Program-made: the position numbers and the translations under genes
Source of the DNA: JAJFUG01 sp964473155
GTDB taxonomy: Bacteria > Gemmatimonadota > Glassbacteria > GWA2-58-10
Assembly (NCBI GenBank): GCA_964473155.1
Contig: CAYYNT010000119.1
Span: 1 to 6,068, forward strand
Direction of reading: 5' to 3'
DNA: 6,068 nucleotides
The notes under the pieces: model-generated
Seen by the model: only the letters and a program-made list of their open reading frames with translations
Told to the model about the DNA's origin: nothing
Database searches by the model: none
In this document: one piece after another, positions 1 through 5,008 of the stretch
How positions within the stretch are numbered: position 1 is the first letter of the stretch
Layout: every line of letters starts with the position of its first letter

Positions 1-180
1 CAGCGGACACACGGGCGTGGGGGGAGTGTGCGTGTGTCTATCGTACTCCTGGTCCCCTATCAAATACCACCGGCGTACAAACGCTCTGTATGAAAAGGAG
101 GAAAATGGAGCACAGTGGAGTGGGCGATTGTAAAGGAAGTGAGGTGGGGGAGGCTCCGGGAGAAGAGGGGGCGGGTTGGC
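1..180. other. G-rich intergenic sequence, no convincing gene
   Basis: This stretch lies downstream of the DUF2304 stop codon. Its right half (about 92-178) is strongly purine-rich on the plus strand. A short plus-strand reading frame (ATG at 90 or 105, stop at 231-233) is present but ends in a run of Phe codons created by the T tract inside the opposite gene, so I do not call it. No terminator hairpin with a T tract is visible after the DUF2304 gene. Confidence 0.6.
146..175 (+). other. Putative G-quadruplex motif
   Basis: Four G runs occur at 146-150, 158-160, 167-171 and 173-175, with loops of 7, 6 and 1 nt. This satisfies the usual G3+N1-7 pattern. It starts 6 bases beyond the stop codon of the minus-strand DUF2304 gene, so the G-rich strand is the template strand for that transcript. 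Folding is inferred from the pattern only. Confidence 0.45.
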
Positions 181-579
181 TCACTTCTTTTTTGGTTTTT
201 GTGTTTTTTTTTTTTTTTTTTCTTCTTCCATAAACTTGGCTTCTAAATGATCCAGTCGTAAAACAACTCTTGAATATTTTTGGGCCAGTATTTTACGTTC
301 CCTTTTTGCCTTGCTCAGAGACAAGGTAAACTGAAAGCACAGGAGCAATATTATTATCAAACCAAAAACTATGGCCAACAAGTTTGGATCAAAAAGCGAT
401 AGATAGCTGCCAAAGAACCGCCATAAAGGATAGAGAATAGGAGTAAGGACTACCGTAATGCCAAGAAATAACCATACGATAGCATACTTGACTTCCATTC
501 GTTTGTCACGAAGACATAATAATACCACCGCCAGGAACACCAGTCCTACTAATGCAAAAAAAGCAGTTTTAACCGACAT
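181..579 (-). CDS. DUF2304 family small membrane protein
   Basis: A 132-residue protein with three hydrophobic segments (about residues 5-22, 31-53 and 67-88), then a charged, probably helical cytoplasmic tail (89-120) and an extremely basic Lys-rich end (EEEKKKKKTQKPKKK). Size, the three membrane helices and the position directly after a DPM1-like glycosyltransferase fit the DUF2304 family. That family is commonly found beside such transferases, but its biochemical role is not established; a membrane partner of the transferase is an inference. The ATG at 577-579 overlaps the end of the upstream gene by 11 bp (569-579) and has an AGAGGA ribosome site 10 nt upstream, so translation is probably coupled. 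The Lys run is encoded by an 18-base A homopolymer (T at 204-221 on the plus strand), a slippage-prone site. Confidence 0.8.
   Translation of the reverse strand: MSVKTAFFALVGLVFLAVVLLCLRDKRMEVKYAIVWLFLGITVVLTPILYPLWRFFGSYLSLFDPNLLAIVFGLIIILLLCFQFTLSLSKAKRERKILAQKYSRVVLRLDHLEAKFMEEEKKKKKTQKPKKK
204..221 (-). repeat. A18 homopolymer inside the DUF2304 coding end
   Basis: Eighteen consecutive T on the plus strand read as A18 on the coding strand, covering the Lys codons near the C-terminus. Loss of one A opens a frame to the stop at 38-40, and gain of one A opens a frame to the stop at 60-62. The normal frame stops at 181-183. Confidence 0.9.
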
Positions 580-1300
580 GGTGGTATTTTCCTCTAAGTC
601 TTGAAATAAGAATATAAATCAGCATTACTATTATATAATAAATTTGCCGGTGAAGGCCCGCGTGCATCGATTTTTTATCAATGCCCTGATTCATATGAAC
701 TGGGACTTCCATTATTCTGAAGTGGTTCAATTTAGCAAGCATCAAGACATTGGCATCAGGATAGTCGATAGGGAAAGAACTCTCACAATAGAATTTCGCC
801 ATCTTGTGGTTCATTGCCTGATAACCTGATGTACAATCCTTAATCTCCAATCCGGACATTATCTTTATTATAAAATTGAAAAAACGAATGCCTATTTTTC
901 TTCGAATAGGGATCTTATAACTGGGTTTAATAAACCTGCTGCCTATCACCAAATCCGATTTCTGCTCTATCACTGGCAACAGCAGGACATCGATATCGTC
1001 CGGATCATGTTGGTTATCTGCATCGATTTGTACAATATATTGATAGTTATTTTCAGTGGCGTAAATATATCCTGTCTCCAGACTACACCCATAGCCCATA
1101 TTGTAAGGGTGGCGTAATAACAAGCTCCCTGTCCGGACCACTACCTCCGCTGTATTGTCCGAAGAACCGTCGTCAATAACCAAGATATCTATTTCCGGCT
1201 TCTTCAATTTCAGGCGATCAATAACGCTGGAAATAGTTTTCTCTTCACAGTACGCTGGAATGATTACAATTATTTTATTGCTGGTCTGGTTATCCATCAT
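569..1300 (-). CDS. Family 2 glycosyltransferase, DPM1-like (polyprenyl-phosphate sugar transferase type)
   Basis: A 243-residue GT-A fold transferase of the GT2 family, complete for the dolichol/polyprenyl-phosphate mannosyltransferase (DPM1)-like group. The N-terminus has the nucleotide-binding strand IIVIIPAYCEE. The acidic motifs follow in order: DDGSSD starting at residue 43, the metal-binding DAD at 93-95 and GSRF at 120-123. The DCTSGYQA block typical of this group starts at 155. A single hydrophobic segment near 219-235 would hold the enzyme at the membrane. Probable activity is sugar transfer from a nucleotide sugar to a polyprenyl phosphate; the sugar and pathway cannot be read from the sequence. 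The frame could extend to a TTG at 1315, but ATG at 1300 (or 1297) gives the normal N-terminus; none of these has a good ribosome site. It overlaps the DUF2304 gene and is AT-rich compared with purA and the integrase, suggesting acquisition. Confidence 0.88.
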   Translation of the reverse strand: MMDNQTSNKIIVIIPAYCEEKTISSVIDRLKLKKPEIDILVIDDGSSDNTAEVVVRTGSLLLRHPYNMGYGCSLETGYIYATENNYQYIVQIDADNQHDPDDIDVLLLPVIEQKSDLVIGSRFIKPSYKIPIRRKIGIRFFNFIIKIMSGLEIKDCTSGYQAMNHKMAKFYCESSFPIDYPDANVLMLAKLNHFRIMEVPVHMNQGIDKKSMHAGLHRQIYYIIVMLIYILISRLRGKYHHVG

Positions 1301-1359
1301 ATCAGTGTGCCGCAATTGGTGTCGGTTGACATCTTGAAATAGAAGTGAGAGGTAGTTGA

Positions 1360-1375
1360 GTTTGTTAAAACAAAC
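1360..1375. promoter_or_regulatory. Perfect 16-bp palindrome, candidate operator
   Basis: GTTTGTT (1360-1366) and AACAAAC (1369-1375) form a perfect inverted repeat with a 2-bp centre. It starts 3 bp downstream of the -10 box of the promoter at 1378-1406, so it covers the expected transcription start. A dimeric repressor site is the simplest reading. No regulator gene lies in the window. Confidence 0.4.
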
Positions 1376-1377
1376 CT

Positions 1378-1406
1378 ATTTTAGATTAGTTAAGAGTCTT
1401 CGTCAA
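1378..1406 (-). promoter_or_regulatory. Sigma70-type promoter for the glycosyltransferase/DUF2304 operon
   Basis: On the minus strand TTGACG (plus 1401-1406) and TAAAAT (plus 1378-1383) are separated by exactly 17 bp. The start of transcription would fall near 1371, giving a leader of about 70 nt before the ATG at 1300. The promoter lies about 30 bp inside the end of the IS3-family remnant at 1438, so it belongs to the operon flank rather than to the IS. Confidence 0.5.
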
Positions 1407-1437
1407 TAGATTTGTTCAGATTCCAAGTAGTGAGACC

Positions 1438-2122
1438 TGATATTGCCCCGAAAAAATGGACACCGGATTAAGCGGCATTTGTCAACCTCTCGTATTCAGT
1501 CGGGGTCATATACCCGAGCGTCGAATGCCTTCTGATGCTGTTGTAATAGGATTCGACATATTCAAAGATTTCTCGCTCAGCCTGATCCCGTGTCAGAAAA
1601 GTCTCTTGATACACGACTTCTCTCTTGAAGTTGCCAAAGAACGACTCAGCCACCGCATTGTCCCAGCAGTCACCCTTACGGCTCATACTCTGAACAAAAC
1701 TATACTTCTGGATCACATCCCTGAAGCCGTGACAGGCATACTGCACCCCACGGATCCGAATGGATGATCAAACCGGCAGCCGGTCTATACCTCCAGATCG
1801 CCCGATAAAGGGCCTTTACGACCATGTCCTGGCCCAGGGAGGTGCTGGTGGCCCAGCCGACCACGCAACGCGAGAACAGATCGAGAAACACCGTCAGGTA
1901 CAGCCAGCCCTCACGAGTCCAGACATAGGTGATGTCGCTCACACAGACCTTGTTCGGACTGTCCGCCTTAAACTCTCGCTGCAACAGGTTCGGCGAAACC
2001 GGATACGAATGCCGTGAATTGGTCGTGGCCCTGAATCTGCGCTTCGTTCTGGCTCTCAATCCCATCCGGCGCATCCTTGCCGCCACCCGCTTGCGGCTCA
2101 CTCTCCGGCCTCGTGCCTTAAG
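1438..2122 (-). mobile_element. Truncated IS3-family insertion sequence (3' part)
   Basis: The outer right end begins TGATATTGCCCC at 1438 and continues to TGGACAC at 1457-1463, resembling the ends of IS3-group elements, which start TGAT and carry TGGACAC. OrfB ends at 1468, just inside this end, as usual for the family. The other end, orfA and roughly the first 70-80 residues of OrfB are missing. Similarity to OrfB seems to stop near 2122, where unrelated sequence with the REP-like flank of the IS110 element begins. No matching second inverted repeat occurs in the window, so the target duplication cannot be checked. Confidence 0.75.
1468..2101 (-). pseudogene. IS3-family transposase OrfB, truncated and frameshifted
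   Basis: Two overlapping frames together encode most of a DDE (rve/integrase core) transposase. The upstream frame (2101 down to about 1754) holds the basic stretch RKRVAARMRRMGLRARTKRR, then the first catalytic Asp in SDITY, LDLFSRCVVGW and IIHSD with the second Asp. The downstream frame (about 1751 down to 1468) continues with QYACHGF, GDCWDNAVAESFFGNFKRE with the catalytic Glu, and the C-terminal YNSIRRHSTLGYMTP block. One extra base at 1752-1753, within GGATCC, breaks the frame just after HSD; removing it restores HSDRGVQYA. This differs from the programmed frameshift of IS3 elements, which lies between orfA and orfB. The gene is also missing its N-terminus: homology extends only a few codons past the GTG at 2101. 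It should be inactive. Confidence 0.85.
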
Positions 2123-2154
2123 GTGTGTTGTTTTATTGGATCAAATCCCCTCGG

Positions 2155-2161
2155 TCCCCCC
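2155..2161. repeat. Left arm of REP-like palindrome split by the IS110 element
   Basis: TCCCCCC here is the exact reverse complement of GGGGGGA at 3563-3569. If the sequence between the two GTCAAGGGG copies is removed, the arms enclose an 18-nt loop. The neighbourhood also contains TCCCC (2146-2150) opposite GGGGA (2180-2184), so an intact, smaller palindrome is an alternative reading. Confidence 0.4.
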
Positions 2162-2183
2162 TGCTATGTGCGAGGTCAAGGGG

Positions 2184-2388
2184 AAAGCATGTAAAAGAGC
2201 AATGTATTCTGAATCCGGCCAATCTGCTATTCATGGTCTCCGAGTTGACGGAGCCATATGCAATCGATTCGAGGTATTACAGGCGAGAGGCGGCAATCTT
2301 GGAGCGTGGCCTGAGTTATCAGCACACATGGGGGACACGCCGTCCTCTCAATACGCTCGTGTTTGCTGTGCAGTTCAGGATTCAGTTG
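2184..2388 (-). ncRNA. Candidate IS110-family guide RNA (bridge RNA / seekRNA) region
   Basis: About 205 nt between the transposase stop and the inferred element end contain no credible gene. On the minus strand they include a hairpin with 9 base pairs and one bulged base (plus 2233-2257). IS110-family elements encode a structured guide RNA in one non-coding end: upstream of the transposase in IS110-group members and downstream in IS1111-group members. The downstream non-coding part is longer here (about 205 versus 110 nt), favouring the IS1111-like layout. Guide loops cannot be assigned without covariation. Position, length and one clear hairpin are observed; the RNA itself is inferred. Confidence 0.45.
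2233..2257 (-). other. Strong hairpin within the IS110 downstream non-coding end
   Basis: ATGG-T-CTCCG (2233-2242) pairs with CGGAGCCAT (2249-2257), giving nine pairs with one bulged T and a 6-nt loop (2243-2248). In transcript sense the loop is UCAACU, closed by CCG/CGG. The string GUCAA (last stem base plus loop) is complementary to the TTGAC of the putative core repeat. Confidence 0.7.
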
Positions 2389-3447
2389 TCAGGCTGCGAC
2401 CGGCAGACGATAGGGTATACCATCCAGGAGCACGCGTCTGCAACGCAACAGGAGGCGGCGGGCGACGGCGACAATGGCTTTTTTCGCACCGCGCCTGAAT
2501 TTCAAGTTCTCGTAGACCTCCCGTAATTCGGAGTCTTTTTTAATGGCGGTCCAGGCGGCTTCGGTCAGGACAGTGCGAAGATCGCTTTTACCGCACCTGG
2601 TGATACGGCCCATGCGGACATTCTCTCCGCTGGAATATTGAGAAGGAGTCAGGCCGACATAGGCCGCCAGTTGTTCAGCTCTGGCAAAACGGGAGATATC
2701 TCCCAGTTCAAATATCAGGTGCAATGCGCTTAACAGGCCGATGCCCGGCACAGACCGGAGAAGTCTGACTCTTTCGGCGTAAAGCTCTCTGGTTGCAAGC
2801 TCCTTAAGCAGCCCAGTCTGTTGCTCGATCAAACGGTTCAGGTATTCGTATTCGTTCAGCAGAGCAATAAAACTCTGGTTCATATACGAATTGCCAAACA
2901 CAATCTCTTTAAGCCGGTTGTAAAAGCTTACAGTCCACGGCCCATTCGGGTTGGCAATCGAGAGGCCCCAAAAACTTAACTCGCTTTTTATCCTTTGCTG
3001 AACCCGGATACGGACACTCAATAACTGCTGCCGTCTGCGTAGAGTCTGTCGGTGAGCGCACAGCTCGGGATCGGGAACCCGGATTGCCTTGAGTATCCCC
3101 TTGGATAAAAAGTTAGCCAGCTTTCGGCTGTCCCGGCGGTCTGTTTTTACATGATTGCCGTACTCCATCGGCAAAAGGGTCGGTGGTGTAACCATACACT
3201 TGATGCCCGATTCATTCAGCAGTTCGTACAGACTGAAACCAAAGTAACCGGCTTCGTATACGGCCTCGATCCGGTTAGGCCGGTAACGTTTTAAAAAGTT
3301 CAACAACTTGTCCGGCTCCGGGGGGTGTGCACCACTGAAAATCACCTCCCCACTGCAAATCACCGTTATATGCCAACTGAGACGATGCAAGTCGATTCCG
3401 ACAAAAACCGTTTCCCCCTCGGGGATAATTCGATTATACTTCTTCAT
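2389..3447 (-). CDS. IS110-family transposase (DEDD RuvC-like plus Transposase_20 domain)
   Basis: A 352-residue protein of normal family length. The N-terminal RuvC-like domain shows the DEDD set: Asp19 in VGIDLH, Glu65 in AVYEAGYFG, and Asp103/Asp106 in KTDRRDSRKLA. A helical linker occupies roughly residues 130-225. The C-terminal Transposase_20 domain starts near 228 with RLLRSVPGIGLLSA and continues to AAYVGLTPSQYSSGE, which holds the conserved catalytic Ser (272 or 273), then GRITRCGKSDLRTVL. All key residues are present, so the enzyme looks active. In this family it works with an element-encoded guide RNA to recombine donor and target at a short core. The ATG at 3445-3447 follows AGGAGG by 5 nt. 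A 7-bp inverted repeat could hide this ribosome site in the leader. No frameshift or stop is seen. Confidence 0.95.
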   Translation of the reverse strand: MKKYNRIIPEGETVFVGIDLHRLSWHITVICSGEVIFSGAHPPEPDKLLNFLKRYRPNRIEAVYEAGYFGFSLYELLNESGIKCMVTPPTLLPMEYGNHVKTDRRDSRKLANFLSKGILKAIRVPDPELCAHRQTLRRRQQLLSVRIRVQQRIKSELSFWGLSIANPNGPWTVSFYNRLKEIVFGNSYMNQSFIALLNEYEYLNRLIEQQTGLLKELATRELYAERVRLLRSVPGIGLLSALHLIFELGDISRFARAEQLAAYVGLTPSQYSSGENVRMGRITRCGKSDLRTVLTEAAWTAIKKDSELREVYENLKFRRGAKKAIVAVARRLLLRCRRVLLDGIPYRLPVAA

Positions 3448-3448
3448 A

Positions 3449-3523
3449 GGAGCCTCCTGTGGTTTAAGGTCTTGGGCAGCTTCAAATGTAACTACCGTTA
3501 ACCTTGACCAACAGTGAGGCTCC
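3449..3523 (-). promoter_or_regulatory. Leader inverted repeat overlapping the transposase ribosome-binding site
   Basis: GGAGCCT at 3449-3455 and AGGCTCC at 3517-3523 are perfect reverse complements. The 3449-3455 copy covers half of the AGGAGG ribosome site of the transposase. In a transcript that starts outside the element the two could pair and mask the site, a common way for IS elements to limit translation from read-through. Function is inferred. Confidence 0.35.
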
Positions 3524-3542
3524 GTTTATTTGTCCCCACTTA

Positions 3543-3555
3543 GCAACATAGTTGC
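3543..3555. repeat. Short palindrome at the upstream end of the IS110 element
   Basis: GCAAC (3543-3547) and GTTGC (3551-3555) form a perfect 5-bp stem with an ATA loop. They are nested inside TCCCC (3533-3537) and GGGGA (3565-3569). This lies directly inside the inferred core repeat and may be a recognition structure of the element end or part of the REP-like target. Confidence 0.4.
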
Positions 3556-3623
3556 TTGTCAAGGGGGGAGGAACGACAGTCATTTCAGGCTATCTGCAAA
3601 TGCCTGTCAGTGGAGGTTTTGCA

Positions 3624-3656
3624 ATCCCCCTGAAAAAGGGGTAAACAGGGGGGGAT
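3624..3656. repeat. REP-like C/G palindrome upstream of the integrase
   Basis: ATCCCCC (3624-3630) is the exact reverse complement of GGGGGAT (3650-3656), enclosing a 19-nt loop that holds a further GGGG at 3638-3641 able to pair with the same C run. It resembles the TCCCCCC/GGGGGGA palindrome split by the IS110 element about 60 bp away, so this may be a second copy of the same type of intergenic repeat. Confidence 0.5.
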
Positions 3657-3718
3657 AATCATTTTTCAACACGCTTTTAAGACTTGACTGATAAACTGGA
3701 GCTTCTTCCTAAAGAGTC

Positions 3719-3748
3719 TTTACTACTAAGCGACGGGGTAGTTATAAT
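3719..3748 (+). promoter_or_regulatory. Promoter of the integrase gene
   Basis: A perfect -10 box TATAAT at 3743-3748 is preceded by TTTACT at 3719-3724 with an 18-bp spacer. Transcription would start near 3755, giving a leader of about 38 nt before the ATG at 3793. The location also argues against a TTG start at 3754, which would lie at or before the transcript end. An AAGACT/AGTCTT inverted repeat (3679-3684, 3715-3720) abuts the -35 box. Confidence 0.5.
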
Positions 3749-3792
3749 ATCATTTGCGGCAGCCATGCGGTTTCGCGCTGAGGGAGACTGCA

Positions 3793-4884
3793 ATGGCTAA
3801 ATTCATAACCCCAAAGGTCGTTGAGACCAAGTTCGGAACGTACGCCCTTCACTATTACAGCCCTGACGGCCAGAGGAGGCGGCTGACAGCGGGATCGGAC
3901 GAGAAAATGGCCCAGCGCCTGGCGGTGAAGTTCACAGACTGGCTGCTGGACGGCAAAGACCCGGAGCGCGAAATGGAACGCGCAAAAGAGGAGAGCAGGG
4001 CAAAAGCGCTGACACTGAGCGAATTGTACCCCGTGTTTATGGAAAAGCACGGATGCAAGCAGAGCGCAAATATGCAGCGGCTGTACGACTGTTGTTTCAG
4101 GAATCTCAGCCGCTGTCCTGCGCTTGTTGAAAAGGGCATCGGAGAGATAAAAGCGAGAGACTTGTCCGATTACATGGACCTCAGGATGAAGCAGGACAAC
4201 GTAAAACCGGCGACAGTCAACCGTGAGGCTTCCCTTGTGCGCACGATGCTGAATTTTGCGAGGCGAAAGGACCTGATCGACCTGAACCCGATACAGGGTT
4301 TCCGTCTGCTCAAGGAGGACAACAAGCGGGAGGTCAGAATCAGGCCGGAGCAGATACTTGCGCTGATTGAAGCTCTCCCTTGTGCTGTTAGTGATATTGT
4401 GGAGTTCGCTGTCTGCATGGGCTTCCGCAAGGAAAATATCCTGAGCCTGAGGATAGGGCAGGTGAGGTTTAACGATGAGCGGAATACCGGCCAAGTGGAC
4501 CTGTTTGTCAAAGGCGGACGCTGCGAGACCAAACCCCTGAACGCTAACGCGATGAATGTGCTCAGGAGAGCGATAGGCGGCAGGAAGGAAGGTTATGTGT
4601 TTGTCAGCCCGGATACCGGAGAGCGCTACAAATGGATCAGCCATACGTTCAACCGGGCCGTAAAAAAGCTCGGCTTGAAGACTGTTTCCGGAAAACCTCT
4701 CTGTTTCCACGATCTTCGCCGGGTATTCGCCACCTGGATGCTGGAGGAAGGTGCAGGCCTGGAGGCAGTACAGTATTTCCTGGGGCACCGCTCAATCAAC
4801 ACCACGACCCAATACGCCAGCCCGAGCCGCGAGGCGATGGGCCGGGTGCTGGAATTGCTGCCCGGCGTGCGCCGGGCAGGATGA
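3793..4884 (+). CDS. Tyrosine recombinase / genomic island integrase
   Basis: A 363-residue site-specific recombinase starting MAKFITPK. The arm-binding and core-binding regions occupy about residues 1-170, including a SAM-like block ending DLNPIQGF. The catalytic domain follows with the complete set: Arg212 in GFRKENILSLR, Lys240 in VKGG, His306-x-x-Arg309 in CFHDLRR, His332 in LGHRS and the nucleophile Tyr341 in TTQYAS. It is therefore likely functional. It catalyses integration and excision between attP and a chromosomal attB. The ATG at 3793 has AGGGAG 6 nt upstream and lies downstream of the predicted transcription start, so I prefer it to the in-frame TTG at 3754. The gene points at the 3' end of tRNA-Lys, 124 bp away, the usual island arrangement. 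It belongs to the broad phage-integrase family; no closer subfamily is claimed. Confidence 0.95.
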   Translation: MAKFITPKVVETKFGTYALHYYSPDGQRRRLTAGSDEKMAQRLAVKFTDWLLDGKDPEREMERAKEESRAKALTLSELYPVFMEKHGCKQSANMQRLYDCCFRNLSRCPALVEKGIGEIKARDLSDYMDLRMKQDNVKPATVNREASLVRTMLNFARRKDLIDLNPIQGFRLLKEDNKREVRIRPEQILALIEALPCAVSDIVEFAVCMGFRKENILSLRIGQVRFNDERNTGQVDLFVKGGRCETKPLNANAMNVLRRAIGGRKEGYVFVSPDTGERYKWISHTFNRAVKKLGLKTVSGKPLCFHDLRRVFATWMLEEGAGLEAVQYFLGHRSINTTTQYASPSREAMGRVLELLPGVRRAG

Positions 4885-4917
4885 AAAAGGCCCCGGTCAT
4901 AACTGGACCGAGGCCTT
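4884..4917 (-). terminator. Hairpin terminator between integrase and tRNA-Lys
   Basis: AAGGCC-C-CGGTC (4887-4898) pairs with GACCG-A-GGCCTT (4906-4917), an 11-pair stem with one mismatch and a 7-nt loop. In minus-strand reading the stem is followed by T5 (A at 4884-4888), so it best terminates leftward transcription from purA/tRNA-Lys. In the plus direction no T tract follows; a weak effect on the integrase transcript is possible. Confidence 0.65.
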
Positions 4918-4932
4918 ATCCGGGGGGTGCTT

Positions 4933-4982
4933 TGGCAAGAACTGGCAAGAATCGGCTGACGGCCTGTTGCTTTGCTTGCCAG
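4933..4982. repeat. TGGCAAGAA tandem repeat with inverted copy, candidate integrase arm sites
   Basis: TGGCAAGAA occurs at 4933-4941 and 4943-4951, one helical turn apart. CTGGCAAG (4942-4949) recurs inverted as CTTGCCAG at 4975-4982. The cluster sits between the integrase stop and the tRNA 3' end, where the attachment-site arm of a tRNA-integrated island lies. Arm-type binding by the integrase or an excision factor is inferred from position and repetition only. Confidence 0.4.
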
Positions 4983-5008
4983 AAAAGCCTGTAACCCCTT
5001 GAGAATCA

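Larger units (their letters stand above)
2175..3566 (-). mobile_element. IS110-family insertion sequence (limits inferred)
   Basis: An intact DEDD-type transposase gene (2389-3447) is flanked by non-coding sequence on both sides. A 9-bp direct repeat, GTCAAGGGG, occurs at 2175-2183 and at 3558-3566, giving an element of about 1.38 kb plus one repeat copy, within the normal size of the family. IS110 elements generally lack conventional terminal inverted repeats and recombine at a short core shared by both ends, so this repeat is a candidate core. Joining the flanks at the repeat rebuilds a TCCCCCC/GGGGGGA palindrome (2155-2161 with 3563-3569). The limits are inference; the presence of an IS110 element is not in doubt. 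Confidence 0.6.

Noticed and set aside
90..233. Plus-strand small reading frame with AAGGAGG just upstream of ATG 105
   Set aside because: The ribosome-site spacing is only 3 nt, the composition follows the purine-rich spacer, and the end is a run of Phe codons created by the T tract of the DUF2304 gene on the other strand.
1297..1332. 11-codon leader peptide frame ending on the glycosyltransferase start (TGA overlapping ATG)
   Set aside because: It has no ribosome site and no attenuator-like structure; the overlap is easily chance.
1760..2526. Several plus-strand frames across the IS3 and IS110 regions
   Set aside because: They lie opposite recognisable transposase coding sequence or the putative guide RNA region, show no protein-like motifs, and overlap one another.
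3557..3562. Perfect TTGACA on the minus strand at the IS110 end as a transposase promoter
   Set aside because: No -10 box lies at 16-18 bp; the nearest AT-rich hexamer is about 24 bp away. It may matter only in another arrangement of the element ends.
1392..3720. Shared AAGAGTCTT at 1392-1400 and 3712-3720, both near predicted promoters
   Set aside because: A 9-bp match is expected by chance in 6 kb, and the two copies have different positions and orientations relative to their promoters.
3742..4788. Long minus-strand frame of 348 codons opposite the integrase
   Set aside because: It is fully antisense to an integrase with all catalytic residues, has no recognisable domain, and arises from the GC-rich codon pattern.
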